Part shown: piece after piece, positions 35,475 to 46,556 of the stretch | Position numbering within the stretch: the first letter of the stretch is position 1 | Layout: each line of letters opens with the position of its first letter | Assembly (NCBI GenBank): GCA_027919835.1 | Contig: JANVFP010000005.1 | Span: 1,054,001-1,118,000, forward strand | Reading direction: 5' to 3' | Length of the DNA stretch: 64,000 nt | Source of the DNA: Lentinula raphanica | Lineage: Eukaryota > Basidiomycota > Agaricomycetes > Agaricales > Omphalotaceae | The notes under the pieces: generated by a model | Database searches by the model: none | Told to the model about the DNA's origin: nothing | Seen by the model: the letters and a program-made list of their open reading frames with translations, nothing else | Position numbers and translations under genes: made by a program

Positions 35475-35650
35475 TTCACACAGAGGGCCCTTCGTATATT
35501 ATCAAGGTACCATAGGACAAGACATACTGCTATGGATGATCCCACTTACGATGTAGAACTAGGCGAGCTGAGAACACTAAAGAAACCTGGACCAGCTGGA
35601 GAAGATGCACTCCCCAGACGCCCTTCTCGAATCTCTCACAGCTTGAGAGA
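35475..35650 (+). pseudogene. Displaced fragment of the 24676-28698 membrane-protein gene
   Basis: GAGGGCCCTTCGTAT at about 35482 matches 27435. From 35532 to 35635 the sequence tracks 27570-27670: it encodes PTYDVELGELRTLKKPGP, against PTYDVELQELRTPKKPGP in the parent gene. About 90 bp of the parent is missing between the two blocks. Stop codons follow, so this is a non-functional duplicate. Confidence 0.75.
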
Positions 35651-36633
35651 AGAACCGCAATATCAATAACCAGGGTGAATCGACAGATTGAGGACCGTAT
35701 ACATTGACTGAAGTGATTCCCCTTTTATCCTTTCCACTACTTGCTGAGGCGTTCCTCTTTCGACGCAAGGTCCTTGAATGGCGGTCGCCGACGACGACTT
35801 GCGAAGGTGGTATGAAAGCGAAGGTGAAAGAATAGTTTGATATCTTGATGATTCCTGGTGATCTGACTCTTGAGCTCGCACCTAGACTTCATGTCATACA
35901 AAATCGGGAATACTTCAGCATCAACTTGGCTATGACCGTACCGCCGATCCACTTCACCGTCTCAGGTCGCTTTCGGCCACTAGATTGAGACGTCTCCTTC
36001 GCTACTGGGCCTTTGGAGGGCCCCAGCCATGATATATGGGATATTGATTCGGCGGCGGGGATGAATCTGTTGGAACAACGCTAATTCTGAGTGATGCGCC
36101 TTCAGCGAGGATATCATTTCTCGCTCACCTGCTTCGATTTTGAATCCCCATTTGATGCAGAACAGAGCCGAATTACATAGAACCTAGGTGATGATCCGTA
36201 TAGGAAATGAAGGAGGTTTAGGAGAGCCGGATAGTTTTCGCTTTAAGAGCTTTGAGACTTGGACTCTTCGCTGCCTGGGAGGTAGAGGAAGAGGTAACAT
36301 GCCTAATTCGTACGGCGTTGTTCTATGTCAAGTCATTCTGAAGCTCTCGTAGCCCTTCCTCCAGTTTATCGAGCTAGACCGTTACCCACTCGCCCGGAAC
36401 GCCTGCGAAGCTATGAATGCCGCCAAGTTTCCCGAGCAGGACTTTCAACCTTGTCCGCCTGGGAGCACTATATAGAGTGTAAGGAGGTTTAGACGAACGA
36501 TTAGCCTGATGTACTTAGCCGTCTGTACACAGTGACAGAAGAAAGAAGAAAATGACGGCTCACGGCCTCTCACGGGCTCCGCCACACGAGGCCACTCGTG
36601 GCTCGTGTCACGACGCGTCGTCACAGATTACCT
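35651..36633. other. Intergenic region, possible minus-strand gene relics
   Basis: Minus-strand frames between 35660 and 36150 read as short protein-like blocks interrupted by stops (e.g. VDAEVFPILYDMKSRC, RRRINIPYIM). They probably derive from a decayed gene that I cannot identify. The rest holds no feature that I recognise. A GC-rich palindromic stretch occurs near 36570-36610 (CACGAGGCCACTCGTGGCTC). Confidence 0.35.
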
Positions 36634-39589
36634 TACTTTTGTACTTTCACCCGACCACATTATCTTCGACGCGCTATTCCTGCACACACTCAGTGACAGT
36701 AGCTTAGAGCGGGCTATTCTAAATCCATTCAACTAGCGACTAATCAGTAATGTGATTATTATTCCCTCTTCTCTTCACCTTCGACAATAGCTAATTTCTC
36801 ACTAGTCTTAGAATTGGCAACAGCCTAGGAACACTCACTCGTTCCTAAAATCTGGCATCACACCATCCACCCATCTGCAAGTCCTCCAAAAAAGAGAAGA
36901 AATGTATCGTACCTCAGCACTATATGACAATCAAAATACTTCTCGACGCGGAGGAGGGTGAGAACGGATTGCAACTGTAACGGGCTCGTCACAGTCCAGG
37001 GCGTTGGTGTCTACTATCATAGTACGGAGATTTCTGTTCAACATTGCCTCCGAATCACTCACTCATTCCCCAGACATAGCTCAACATATCTCCGGTATTG
37101 TTGAGGCCAAAGTACTTTCTTTCGCTGGCTCTTACTGGATGCCCCAACTGTAAGTCATTGAACTCAATATATTTCTCGATTGACGACAATATCTCAGAAC
37201 AACGCCAAGATACTATGGGCGTTGGAAGAGAGCAAGCAGAAATCAAGAAAGCTGAGGTGACAAAGATAGAGCTGAGGTGAGAGAACAAAGGCACAGAACA
37301 TGTGGTGTACATATACGTCGTTAGAGACAGGCTCTACAGGGGGCGTCACGAACGACTCCTCTGAGCCCGTTCCATCGTTGTAATGGTTGAACGTTGGAGG
37401 TTCGCAATACAATTTGATGCTCGTTCCTTATTACCATGCAGTGAACTGTTCACGACGCCTGTCGTAGATTGCACTTATCCTCATACTCTAGATCTCTCAC
37501 TCACTTACCACCGGCGAAACAAATATATTCTTAGCACACTCATAGTCCCACAACTCTCATGTACTTGCATTGATTCAAACGACGCTATATCTTCAATGAT
37601 ATCGGTCTTTACCTAGTTGAGTATACCTTGATGGATCGGTTCAGACGTCGCAACTGATCATTTTCAAACTCGTTTCAACAGTGGTCAAGCTACCAAGCTC
37701 AAGTACATACGCAATTTCCAATGAAGTCAATCTCTCGCTCGACGTTCCCAATTATACAACGCGCGCGCAGTCATGCTTCCGACCGCATGAAGCATCGCTC
37801 GTTCCGATAAACCTTCTATCGCTTCGATGCTACCCCGAAAATAGAATCGAAGTGTGAACTCATTATTCGCCTAACATTTCTAGGTGGTGGTTATACACTC
37901 GGCCGTACGAGTATGCGAATCATGTTCATGAGTACGCCTATCCCTGCTTTCGCTCGAATGTCCAAGCCGAACATAAAATTCAATCAGGTCTCAATATCTC
38001 ATCCCTGGCACTGAGCCAAATCCTTTGGATGGGGACCAGATTCTGTTCACGAGCTTTTTTGTTTCGGAACTGGAACTTCAAGACAGTAGATGATTGGATC
38101 CTCTTCCAAGGTATCGTGCATCATGGGTTGCTTTCATCTCTCATTTTCCGAGTCTTTTGGTGACTAAAAGACCGACGAACAGCAAGGTATCAGTACCGGT
38201 CAGTGCTCCTCGAACTACTGGTAACTGATTGTATGCATGCTGAATTCGATAAATACCAGTTGTTCTAATCGGTCGTGTCGCATGCGTAGTTGAACTTTCT
38301 CTGAAGTGCTTGGCGACGTCGAAATCGCTCAAGAGCAGGTGGATGGAGAATCTCCGGTCCCGCCTCAAGGAAAGATCCTTGTCGTGAGCCACAAAAGGCC
38401 GCAGGGTATCCTAGGAGACCTACCGGAGAATGGTGTGTTATCTTGTGTTATCTTCATCGTATGACAATGATTGAAAATTTTTCTAAAAAGGCTCTTCAGC
38501 TATTGGACCAGCGCACTCCAGCAGACACCGGCATACTCCAGCGTCGGACATCGATAAGAAGTGTTTGATTATCCACCCTTCCGGGTGGCGTATCAGTACA
38601 TACTATCCCCGTTAGCCCACTGTAAGTCTGAAACAGTCTGTAACCAGCTCATGCATATCATTTCATTTCGTTCCAGTTCTTATCAATGCTGATCATCTCA
38701 AGCTCACAATGTGGACAGGGCTTATTCGAATTGATTGCGAATGGGCGTGACTGCTGGGCAGTGTTTATCAGTGTCTATCCTTGTCTATCCTATACACTCC
38801 CGTACAACGGCAACGGCATTGCAATATTCTCTATCAGATGTACTAAAAGACTCTCTCCCCTGTCGTCGAAGCTTCGAACCCCGACGTCTTCATTCTCAGC
38901 CACAGCACAGCACCTGCAGTATGTCAAGATGTAAACCTTCCGCTTGCCCCCCTCGTCGCGACCAAGTACTTGAATCAATGAATCAAATCAAAGTTTCCTA
39001 TCCATCTCTTGCGGCTCGGGGCCAGCAGGGGCCAGCTCGTTTGCTTCTGAGTTGAATGAATGCGAGTAATGCATGATTCGACTAGGCCAGACCAGAAACC
39101 GATTTTCAGACCTTCCCGGTTAAATCATCTATCATAGTGATCAAAGGCGTAACACTCGCATCCGCGCGGACCAGCTCCTACCGCATAAGGTATGTGCCCT
39201 GTTGTGCAGTGTGGGCAGTGTCATTGTATCCATATACAACATTTTGAACAAACTTCCTTGGGTCAATTGTCAGAAAACAAGCTCACCAGTAGACCCTTCG
39301 GATAAGTGAAGGAAGGAGAGATAAAGGTGTAGCACTCGTAGCCAAGTGGATCTGATTCTATAATGCTTACTACGGTGGTCTGTGGACCATGGTGGAGGTC
39401 AGGTGGAGGTACAGGACGGAAGGTACGTGCTGGTGCGCGCACTGCCATGGGCAGTGCCATAATTCAATCATCCATATGCAACTGCCAATAAACCCATTTA
39501 GGACAATCACTTAACAGAAAAGGATTATGAGCTGCTACGAGGCTATAAGTAAGAAAGCTTTGCAGAAGGAATAATCATCGTCACTTCTC

Positions 39590-40110
39590 ACACTTCTTTG
39601 TTACACCTTCAAAAATTCGCGCTAGCTCGGTACGTTTTTTTTCAATGTTGCCTTGTTTTTGTATGATGTGGCACTGATTTAGTTTCGATATAGCTTTCAA
39701 CCTAAGTTCTCAAGACTCTGGTAGTCAGGAATTTGCCCGGCAATTTCCTTTCTTCCTTCGGTATGTCGCTTGATTTGGTTGAAACTCTACTATTGAACTG
39801 ATCGTCACTATCTAATTCAAGTTTAGACTCTTGCACCTTGCGGAAGTGATAATCCTCATCGTTCGTTCGCATCCTTTTTCGACAAACTTGCGCTAGTTCG
39901 GTAAGATCATCATTGACGTTCAAGTGACGTTGTCTATATCCAATGTGCTGATTTAGCTTTGATCATACAGCTTTCCATTTTCAAGGCTCTGGTAGTCAGG
40001 AATTTGCTGGCAAGTTCCAGATCATTTTTTATTGAAATCCTTCGGTGTGTTGCTGAATTCTTGATCAAGTGGTACGCTATCGAGCTCATTATTGCTATAG
40101 GATTCAAGTC
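39590..40110 (+). repeat. Two-unit leader repeat with intron-like borders (copy A)
   Basis: Two ~250-bp units upstream of the orphan gene each contain GCGCTAG[C/T]TCGGTA (a potential GT donor), then a T-rich stretch ending TATAG or ACAG, then CTTTC and CTCTGGTAGTCAGGAATTTG. The same pair occurs in copy B at about 45890-46400. A further GTATGT donor-like site follows before the ATG. It looks like a duplicated 5' leader exon/intron unit. Confidence 0.6.
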
Positions 40111-40259
40111 CTACGCTCGTCATCTTGGCCGTCAACTGTTGCGCTCACAAAAGGCAAATATTTTCAAGATAATATTCTGTGTATGTATTTATTGATCTAC
40201 TCAAATCTCGCTCGATTATTGAAATCAGATTTGGTTTGGTACAAATCACAGTTGAAATC

Positions 40260-40883
40260 ATGTTGTTCCTCCCCACTTCCACTCTCCCCTTCGCGAAGCT
40301 TGCCCTACTCTACGTGGCAGTCACTGCGGGAATGCTCACGATTCTTGCATCACCTTTGCCTCAGGCTTCTGATACCGAAGAAGCCCAAGGCCTGGCCTGT
40401 TACCTTGTTGTGGTTCAGCAGAATACGTATGGCCACCGGGTTCATGTGGGCATCACCAAGCAGATTCTGATCGGTGTCAAATACAAAAACACAATTGGGC
40501 ATGCTAATTTCGACGTTGTTGGAAAGCCCTCATTCATCGATCCAGACAGTCTCCGTGACGAACGGGTAATATGGATCCCTATTGGCAGGGCTCTCATCGA
40601 GGAAGATAAAGTGAAACCTATCGCAAAGGAAGTGATGGACAAGACAAAGGCCAAATCATTTGTCGGAGAGGGGAACGACTTTCTTTATTCTCTCGACTTC
40701 ATCATGAATTTCGAAGAGATGCTACCCAAGAAAACCGAACTCGATCACGGTGAGATCAAAAAGCAGTTGTTCATATATCGCAACTCTGTTGTGCACGATC
40801 TTTGCATGAATCAGCTGAGGCAGGAGAAGAAAGATGCGGTTATCGAGAGAGTGGCTCAAATAGAGAGGGCATTTTTATTTTAG
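40260..40883 (+). CDS. Orphan secreted protein A (paralogue of 46557-47312)
   Basis: No known family recognised. The ATG at 40260 gives a signal peptide or anchor, MLFLPTSTLPFAKLALLYVA...ILASPLP, and a 207-residue product. An in-frame Met 27 codons upstream is less likely because it precedes the hydrophobic stretch with charged residues and follows a GTATGT donor-like site. The mature part starts YLVVVQQNTYGHRVHVGI and has alternating beta/helix character, a VVGKPSFIDPDSL segment and a charged helical C-terminus. The paralogue shares the signal region and the VVG[K/E]PSF motif but little else. It lies at the right end of a duplicated segment and is preceded by a repeated leader. Function unknown, possibly a fast-evolving secreted protein. 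Confidence 0.6.
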   Translation: MLFLPTSTLPFAKLALLYVAVTAGMLTILASPLPQASDTEEAQGLACYLVVVQQNTYGHRVHVGITKQILIGVKYKNTIGHANFDVVGKPSFIDPDSLRDERVIWIPIGRALIEEDKVKPIAKEVMDKTKAKSFVGEGNDFLYSLDFIMNFEEMLPKKTELDHGEIKKQLFIYRNSVVHDLCMNQLRQEKKDAVIERVAQIERAFLF

Positions 40884-42266
40884 ACGGTAATGGTCAAGGA
40901 CTATGATTGTATCCACATACCCAATTTTTTTTCAATTTGCCAGTTCTTCCCCATCAACTTCCACCTCTTGCTCCATGCATACTACTTCTAGCTTCATAAT
41001 ATTATACACCTTTCTCCGATTTAGATATATTGAGCCTTGTTGCTCGCTGCCAATGATGAGTATGAGTTTATTTAACTGCTGGAAAATGCCAGCCCGAACA
41101 GTGTTTGAGTGATCATCGTATTAATTCTCTCTCTCCACTAGTAATATAATACCCAATGTGTCTACAGCACTATTGCTACTACTGAACAAAGCTAAACAAG
41201 CCCTGGCTTTGTGTTAAACGTTCAATACTCAATATTCACCATCATTATGGACACCTCGACTCCACTAGCCATTAACAGGCTCAGGCTCGGAAACATTTCT
41301 CTTCACAAGTTGAAATCCCCCTGTATCCCCTCACTCTTCCCAGTCTTCCCCGCTTATACGGGCATGCAGATGACTTCTTCTTCTTCGATACAAATGTTTT
41401 CATCATCTTGCGACATATACCCTCCTGCCAAGTTGAAAATTTTCACACTGGCTGCACGCACAACTTGGCAGTGCTAGGAACGTTAAGGGAAGTGACACTA
41501 GTCTCCCTAGTCAGACTCGAAATTGATGACCGCAACTTAAGAATTATCATGCCTTACCCAGCCTATGACCGGTCGACCTCTCATGGGGCCGGAGCAAAAG
41601 GCCGAATTCTGTTCAAATTTGGAACGTGGGAAAGGCTGATTTGGGCCATTTTCAGATGAGAGCTGAGAGCTCTAAGTACCGGCATTTCCCTAAGGCTCGC
41701 TATCCATGCTGGTGGCAGATAGCGATACCGGATAGCGCCTGTATTAGGTAATACACTATTTTGACTACATATTCTCACGCGAGGCTTTCTTGAGTCTCTG
41801 CCAACTTTTTGAGGTCAACCAATTCAAAATTTGCAATATTTGGGTTTGGATGTCCATGCTCCCTCAGATCTCAGCTCTACAGTAAAGAATAGGACACAGA
41901 GCTCTTAATTGACTATGTACTGCTAGACATGACTTACAAAAACAGTGGTGTTGAATGTCTGTCTTAAATTTTGATCCACATTCCACATTCACAAGTTACA
42001 ATATATCCAAGCTCTGGTCATTTAGAGGAAAGTATCTGAAGCATTGAATCTACCCTTTGAAACTGCTCTCTAGAATAAATCCAGGCAAAAAGATCATTGA
42101 TTGCATGCACATATATCTCAAGTATATATGTTGACAGACTCACACTAATTCTTGTTGAAAAGCCTGTTTGAGAATGCTACACTTCATACTCGAAAGCACA
42201 ACCCTTAGTGGTAAGGCCCTCAGCTTGTACAACAACGCAAAAAGTTGAAAACATCGAGCAAATACC
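40884..42266. other. Gene-poor AT-rich spacer
   Basis: No gene supported. Several short ORFs lack recognisable features, and the region downstream of gene A is not similar to that downstream of gene B, so the duplication ends near 40883. Confidence 0.45.
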
Positions 42267-42274
42267 GCCGTACT

Positions 42275-42866
42275 CAGAGCTTTCACACCAGCGAAAACGG
42301 AGCAAAGTAGAGGTAGAGGGAGAGTAGAGGTGGAGTTTTAAGTAGAGAAGTTACGAAGAGCGGTGTTGGCCTAGTCTAGGAGTAACACCTCTACCCTCTG
42401 AGTTCAAAGCAGCGCTCGCCACAGTGCCACATTTCGGCCACCACCGGCATTGTCATTTGCTTGCGCCGCTCGGCGGCGGGTCTTCTGAACGTCTCAACAC
42501 TACAGGCTGTACTCACATTCAAGAACTTGCATTTGCTCCTACTATCTGCACTGTGCAGAGACTCCCTCAAAAATCCTGGAACTATTAGCTATTTCTTAAT
42601 GGTATAGTGATCACTGTATATTTTAATAATTGGTTTCTGATGTGTCCGCTATTTGGCATAGTCCCGGTGATTCCGGCGGTAGCGTCAGCTTGGCATCTGT
42701 TGACTCCGGTTGATTCGGTTTACGGTGGTGCCGGGGTGGTGCTCTACTTTTGAAAGCCATCCTAAGAGTAGAGCGATAACCTCTACTTTCAAGCATATAT
42801 CTACCTCTACCTCTACTCTACCTCTACTCTACTTTCACAGCAGTTGTCGCTGGTGTGAATGTCCTC
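42275..42866. mobile_element. Non-autonomous hAT-like element (592 bp)
   Basis: The element starts CAGAGCTTTCACACCAGCGA and its other end, read in reverse complement, is GAGGACATTCACACCAGCGA. Inside each terminus lie GTAGAGGTAGAG-type arrays in inverted orientation. It is flanked by an exact 8-bp direct repeat GCCGTACT (42267-42274 and 42867-42874), the target duplication length typical of hAT transposons, whose termini often begin CAG. No transposase is encoded. Superfamily assignment rests on the 8-bp duplication and terminal CAG only. Confidence 0.7.
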
Positions 42867-43984
42867 GCCGTACTGGCAAAGTTTGCAGCTGTAAGCGCCG
42901 ACGTTCCTTAAGCGCCAATGTAACATCAGCAAAATAATTCCTTTTTAGTAACGCTATCTGTGCCAGAACCCGGAAGATACTGCGAGCCGGCTGAAAAAAA
43001 TCCAAATATGGCTTTTTCAAGCTGATTTGTGTTGCTTGATCTAGCTCACTCTTTCCCATCAATGAGTGGATAAATCTCTGTGCAAAATGCTTAAACATCT
43101 TCTTGCATCTTACTGAGAAAGCTTAGAGACACACAGCTATATAATGGAGAGCACCCTCGCTCTCTTTCCTTTTTCTCTTTCCTTTTTTGGAAATAATTAA
43201 TTATTTTTATTATTGCCACCAGCATCGCTATCGAGCCGCATTTCCAGGGGTCCTGTCGTAACACCTTACTTTTGTACTCTCACCCGACCACGACACACTA
43301 TTCATACACGCACTCAGTGATAGTAGCTTGGAGCAGGCTGTTTTGCATCCTTTCAAATAGCGACTAATTAGTGATGTGACGGTTTTTGTTTCTTCTCACC
43401 ACCTTCGACAATGGCTAATTTCTCACTTGGATCAGCCCTGGTCTTGGGATTTGCAACAGCCTGGAAACACTCACTCTTTCCTAAAACCCGGCATCATACC
43501 ATCCACCCATCTGCAAGTTCTCCAAAACAGAGAAGATGTGTATCGTACCTCAGCACTCTCTGACAATCAAAATACCTCTCAATTCGCAATACAAGACCAT
43601 GCCAATTCATCAGCGCTAGCCGTACAGACGGTAGAACAGAAGACCATTATCAAGTTGGACCCCCTACAACACCGGTGGAGAAACCCTACGCTCTCTAAGC
43701 ACCCTCAACTGGGACTGCGGAGGAGGGTTGGATTACAACTGTAACGGGCTCATCACAGTTCAAGCCATTGGTGTCTACTATCCTAGTATGGATGATTTCT
43801 GTTCAACATTGCCTCCGACTCACCGACTCATTCAATCAACGTAGCTTAATGTGTGTCCAGTATTGTTAAGGCCAAGAAACTTTCTTTCGCTGGCTCTTAC
43901 TGGCACCCCAATTGTAAGTCATTGACCTTAATATATTTCTCGATTGATGACAGAGTCTGAGAACAACACCAAGATACTACGAGC

Positions 43985-44263
43985 ATCAGGAAAAATATTC
44001 TCATCTCTAGAGTCCCCAGAGATACCCCCCAATTCCTAGGCTGCTCAGAGATTTCTGTGAACTTTGAAAGATCAAAAAACATCCTAGAGATCCTGAAAGA
44101 TCCTGAAAGCATCTGAAAGCACCAGAAAGCACCAGAAAGCACTAGAAAGCACCCAGAGAATTTTTAGAAGCCTCAAAGAACTCAGATACTCTAGGCTCTC
44201 TGAGACTAACTAGGAATTGGGGGTATCTCTGGGGACTCTAGAGATGAGAATATTTTTCCTGAT
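43985..44263. mobile_element. 279-bp MITE-like inverted-repeat element (family 1, copy 2)
   Basis: Terminal inverted repeats of about 52 bp are nearly perfect, starting ATCAGGAAAAATATTCTCAT and including AGAGATACCCCC. The element is flanked by an exact GAGC duplication (43981-43984, 44264-44267). The interior has a short tandem AGAAAGCACC-type array. Copy A of the segmental duplication has the uninterrupted site near 37200, so both ends of the insertion are defined. The terminal core resembles that of the 3445-3666 element. Confidence 0.9.
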
Positions 44264-44541
44264 GAGCGACGTCGGCGAGCGCAGAAATCAAGAAAGCTAA
44301 GGTGACAAAGATAGAGGAGAGAACGAAGGCACGGGAAATGGGGTGTACATATCCGTCGTTAGAGACAGGCTCTACAGGGGGCGTCGCGAACGACTCTTCT
44401 GAGTGGTCAAGCTACCGAGCTCAAGTACGCAATTTCCAATGAATTCTATCTCTTGCTCGACATTCTCAATCATATAACGCGCGCAAATCGCTTGTTCTGA
44501 TAAACCCCCCCTATCGCTTCGATGCTACCCCGAAAATAGAC

Positions 44542-44973
44542 TTGAAGCGTGAACTGGCATGCATACATTTCATCATTCGCCTAACATTTCCAGGTGGTGG
44601 TTATGCACTCAGCCGCACGAGTATGCGAATCATGTTTATGAGTACGCCTATCCCTCGCTCGAATGTCCAAACCGAACATAAAATTCAATCAGGTCTCAAG
44701 ATCTCAGCATCCCTGCCCGCACTGAGCCAAATCCTTTGGATGGGGACCGGATTCTGTTCACGAGCTTTTTCGTTCCGGAACTGGAACTTCAAGAAAGTAG
44801 ATCATTGGATCCTCTTCCAAGGTATCATGCATCATGGGTTGCTTTCATCATCTCATTTTCCGAGTCTTTCGGTGACTAACAGACCGACGAACAGCGAGGT
44901 ATCAGTACTACCGGTCAGTGCTCGTCGAACTACTGATACCGATTGTATGCATGCTGAATTCGATAAATACTAG
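44542..44973 (+). pseudogene. Open stretch in duplicated segment, probable gene relic
   Basis: A 143-codon ORF (e.g. FCSRAFSFRNWNFKKVDHWI) has a protein-like counterpart in copy A at about 37890-38170, but the frame there is broken and the usable starts differ. No known family. The persistence of similarity in both copies could simply reflect recent duplication. Confidence 0.3.
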
Positions 44974-46556
44974 ATGTTCTAATTGATCGTGTCGCATGTG
45001 TAGTGAAACTTTTTCTGAAGTGCTTGGCGACGTCGAAATCGCTCAAGAGCAGGTGGATGGAGAATCTCACCTCAAGGAAAGATTCTTGTCGTGAGCCACA
45101 AAAGGCCGCAGCCTGGTACCGGAGGGTACCGGAGAATGGTGTGCTATCTTGTGTTATCTTCATCGTATGACAATGATTGAAATTTTTGTACAAGGCTCTT
45201 TAGCTATTGGACCAGCGCACTCCAGCAGACATACACCAGCGTCGGACATCGATAACAAGAGTTTGATTATCCACCCTTCCGGGTGGCGTATCAGTACATA
45301 TGTACTATCCCCTCAAGGTTAGCCCACTGTAAGTCTGTAACCAGCTCATGCTTCATCTTGTCTTGTTTCAGCTCTTCTCAATGTTTGATCATCTTGAGCT
45401 CACAATATGGACAGATCGCACAGGATCGCGCTTACTCGAATGAGCGCTGCTGTGCAGCATACAACAGGGACAACATAGAGTATCTCAAGATGTCAATCAT
45501 CTTTGATAACTTTCCGCTTGTGCTTTCCCCTCGCCTCAACATAGTACTTGAATAAATTCAAAGTTCTCGAACCGTCTCTCGCCCAGCATCTTGTTGCTTC
45601 TTGATCATGAACAAATTCGAGCAATGCATTATTTGGGATCTCAGGTTATGATAAAGGCATAACGCTCGCATCCAAGTGGTGGTGGTACAGCCTGGTACAG
45701 CTTGGTACAGGGACATACATGCGCTGCCGTGGGCAGTGCCATAGTTCAATCCTCCATATGCCACAAACCCATCAGGACAATCACTTATCGAACGAGAAAT
45801 GAGCTATGAGCTGCTACGAAAGCTATAAGTATGAGTGCCTTGCAGAAGGGAATGATCATCGTCAGTTCGCATCCTTTCTTTTGACGACCACACACTTTCC
45901 AAAAGTTGCGCTAGCTCGGTACGTTTTTTCAACGTTACCTTGTTTCTGTACGATGCACTGATTCAGCTTTAATATATAGCTTTCAATCTAAGACTCTGGT
46001 AGTCAGGAATTTTGCCGGCAATTTCCTTACTATTCTTTGTATCGAAACACTTCGGTATGCCGCTGAATTCCTGGTTTAGATTACACTATTGAACTTATCG
46101 TCACTATCTGATATCAACTTTTTTTACTTTCGCGCCTCACGGAAGCGACAATCCTCATCGTTCGCATCCTTCTTTCACAAGTCCAAAATTTGCGCTAGGC
46201 GCTAGTTCGGTAAGATCACTTTGACGTTACCTTGTCTATATCCAATGTGCTAATTTAGTTTTGATACAGCTTTCCATTCTCAAGGCTCTGGTAGTCAGGA
46301 ATTTGCTCGCAAGGTCCTCATTTTTTTCGTATCGAAAGGCTTCGGTATGTTGCTGAGACCTTGGTCAAAACCTCGTGCATCATCAAACTCAAAGTTGCCG
46401 CTATAGATTTCAAGTTCTACGCTCCTCGTTTTTGCTGTCAACACTCACAAAAGGCGAACTCTTTCAAGACATTATCTCATGTATGTACTGGTTGATCTTT
46501 CCATCTCCCGCTCGATTATTGAGATAAAGTTTGGTTCAATACAGATCACAGTCCAA

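Larger units (their letters stand above)
36634..40883. repeat. Segmental duplication, copy A
   Basis: Collinear with 43260-47312. Shared landmarks include CCTTACTTTTGTACT at the left edge, AAGTCATTGA near 37150, GAGACAGGCTCTACAGGGGG near 37325, GGATCCTCTTCCAAGG near 38097, the CTTCCGGGTGGCGTATCAG block near 38578, the leader repeats at 39.6-40.1 kb and the gene at 40260. Relative to copy B, this copy has about 315 bp extra near 37365-37680, about 135 bp missing near 36945, and no element at the position of the 43985 insertion. Confidence 0.85.
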
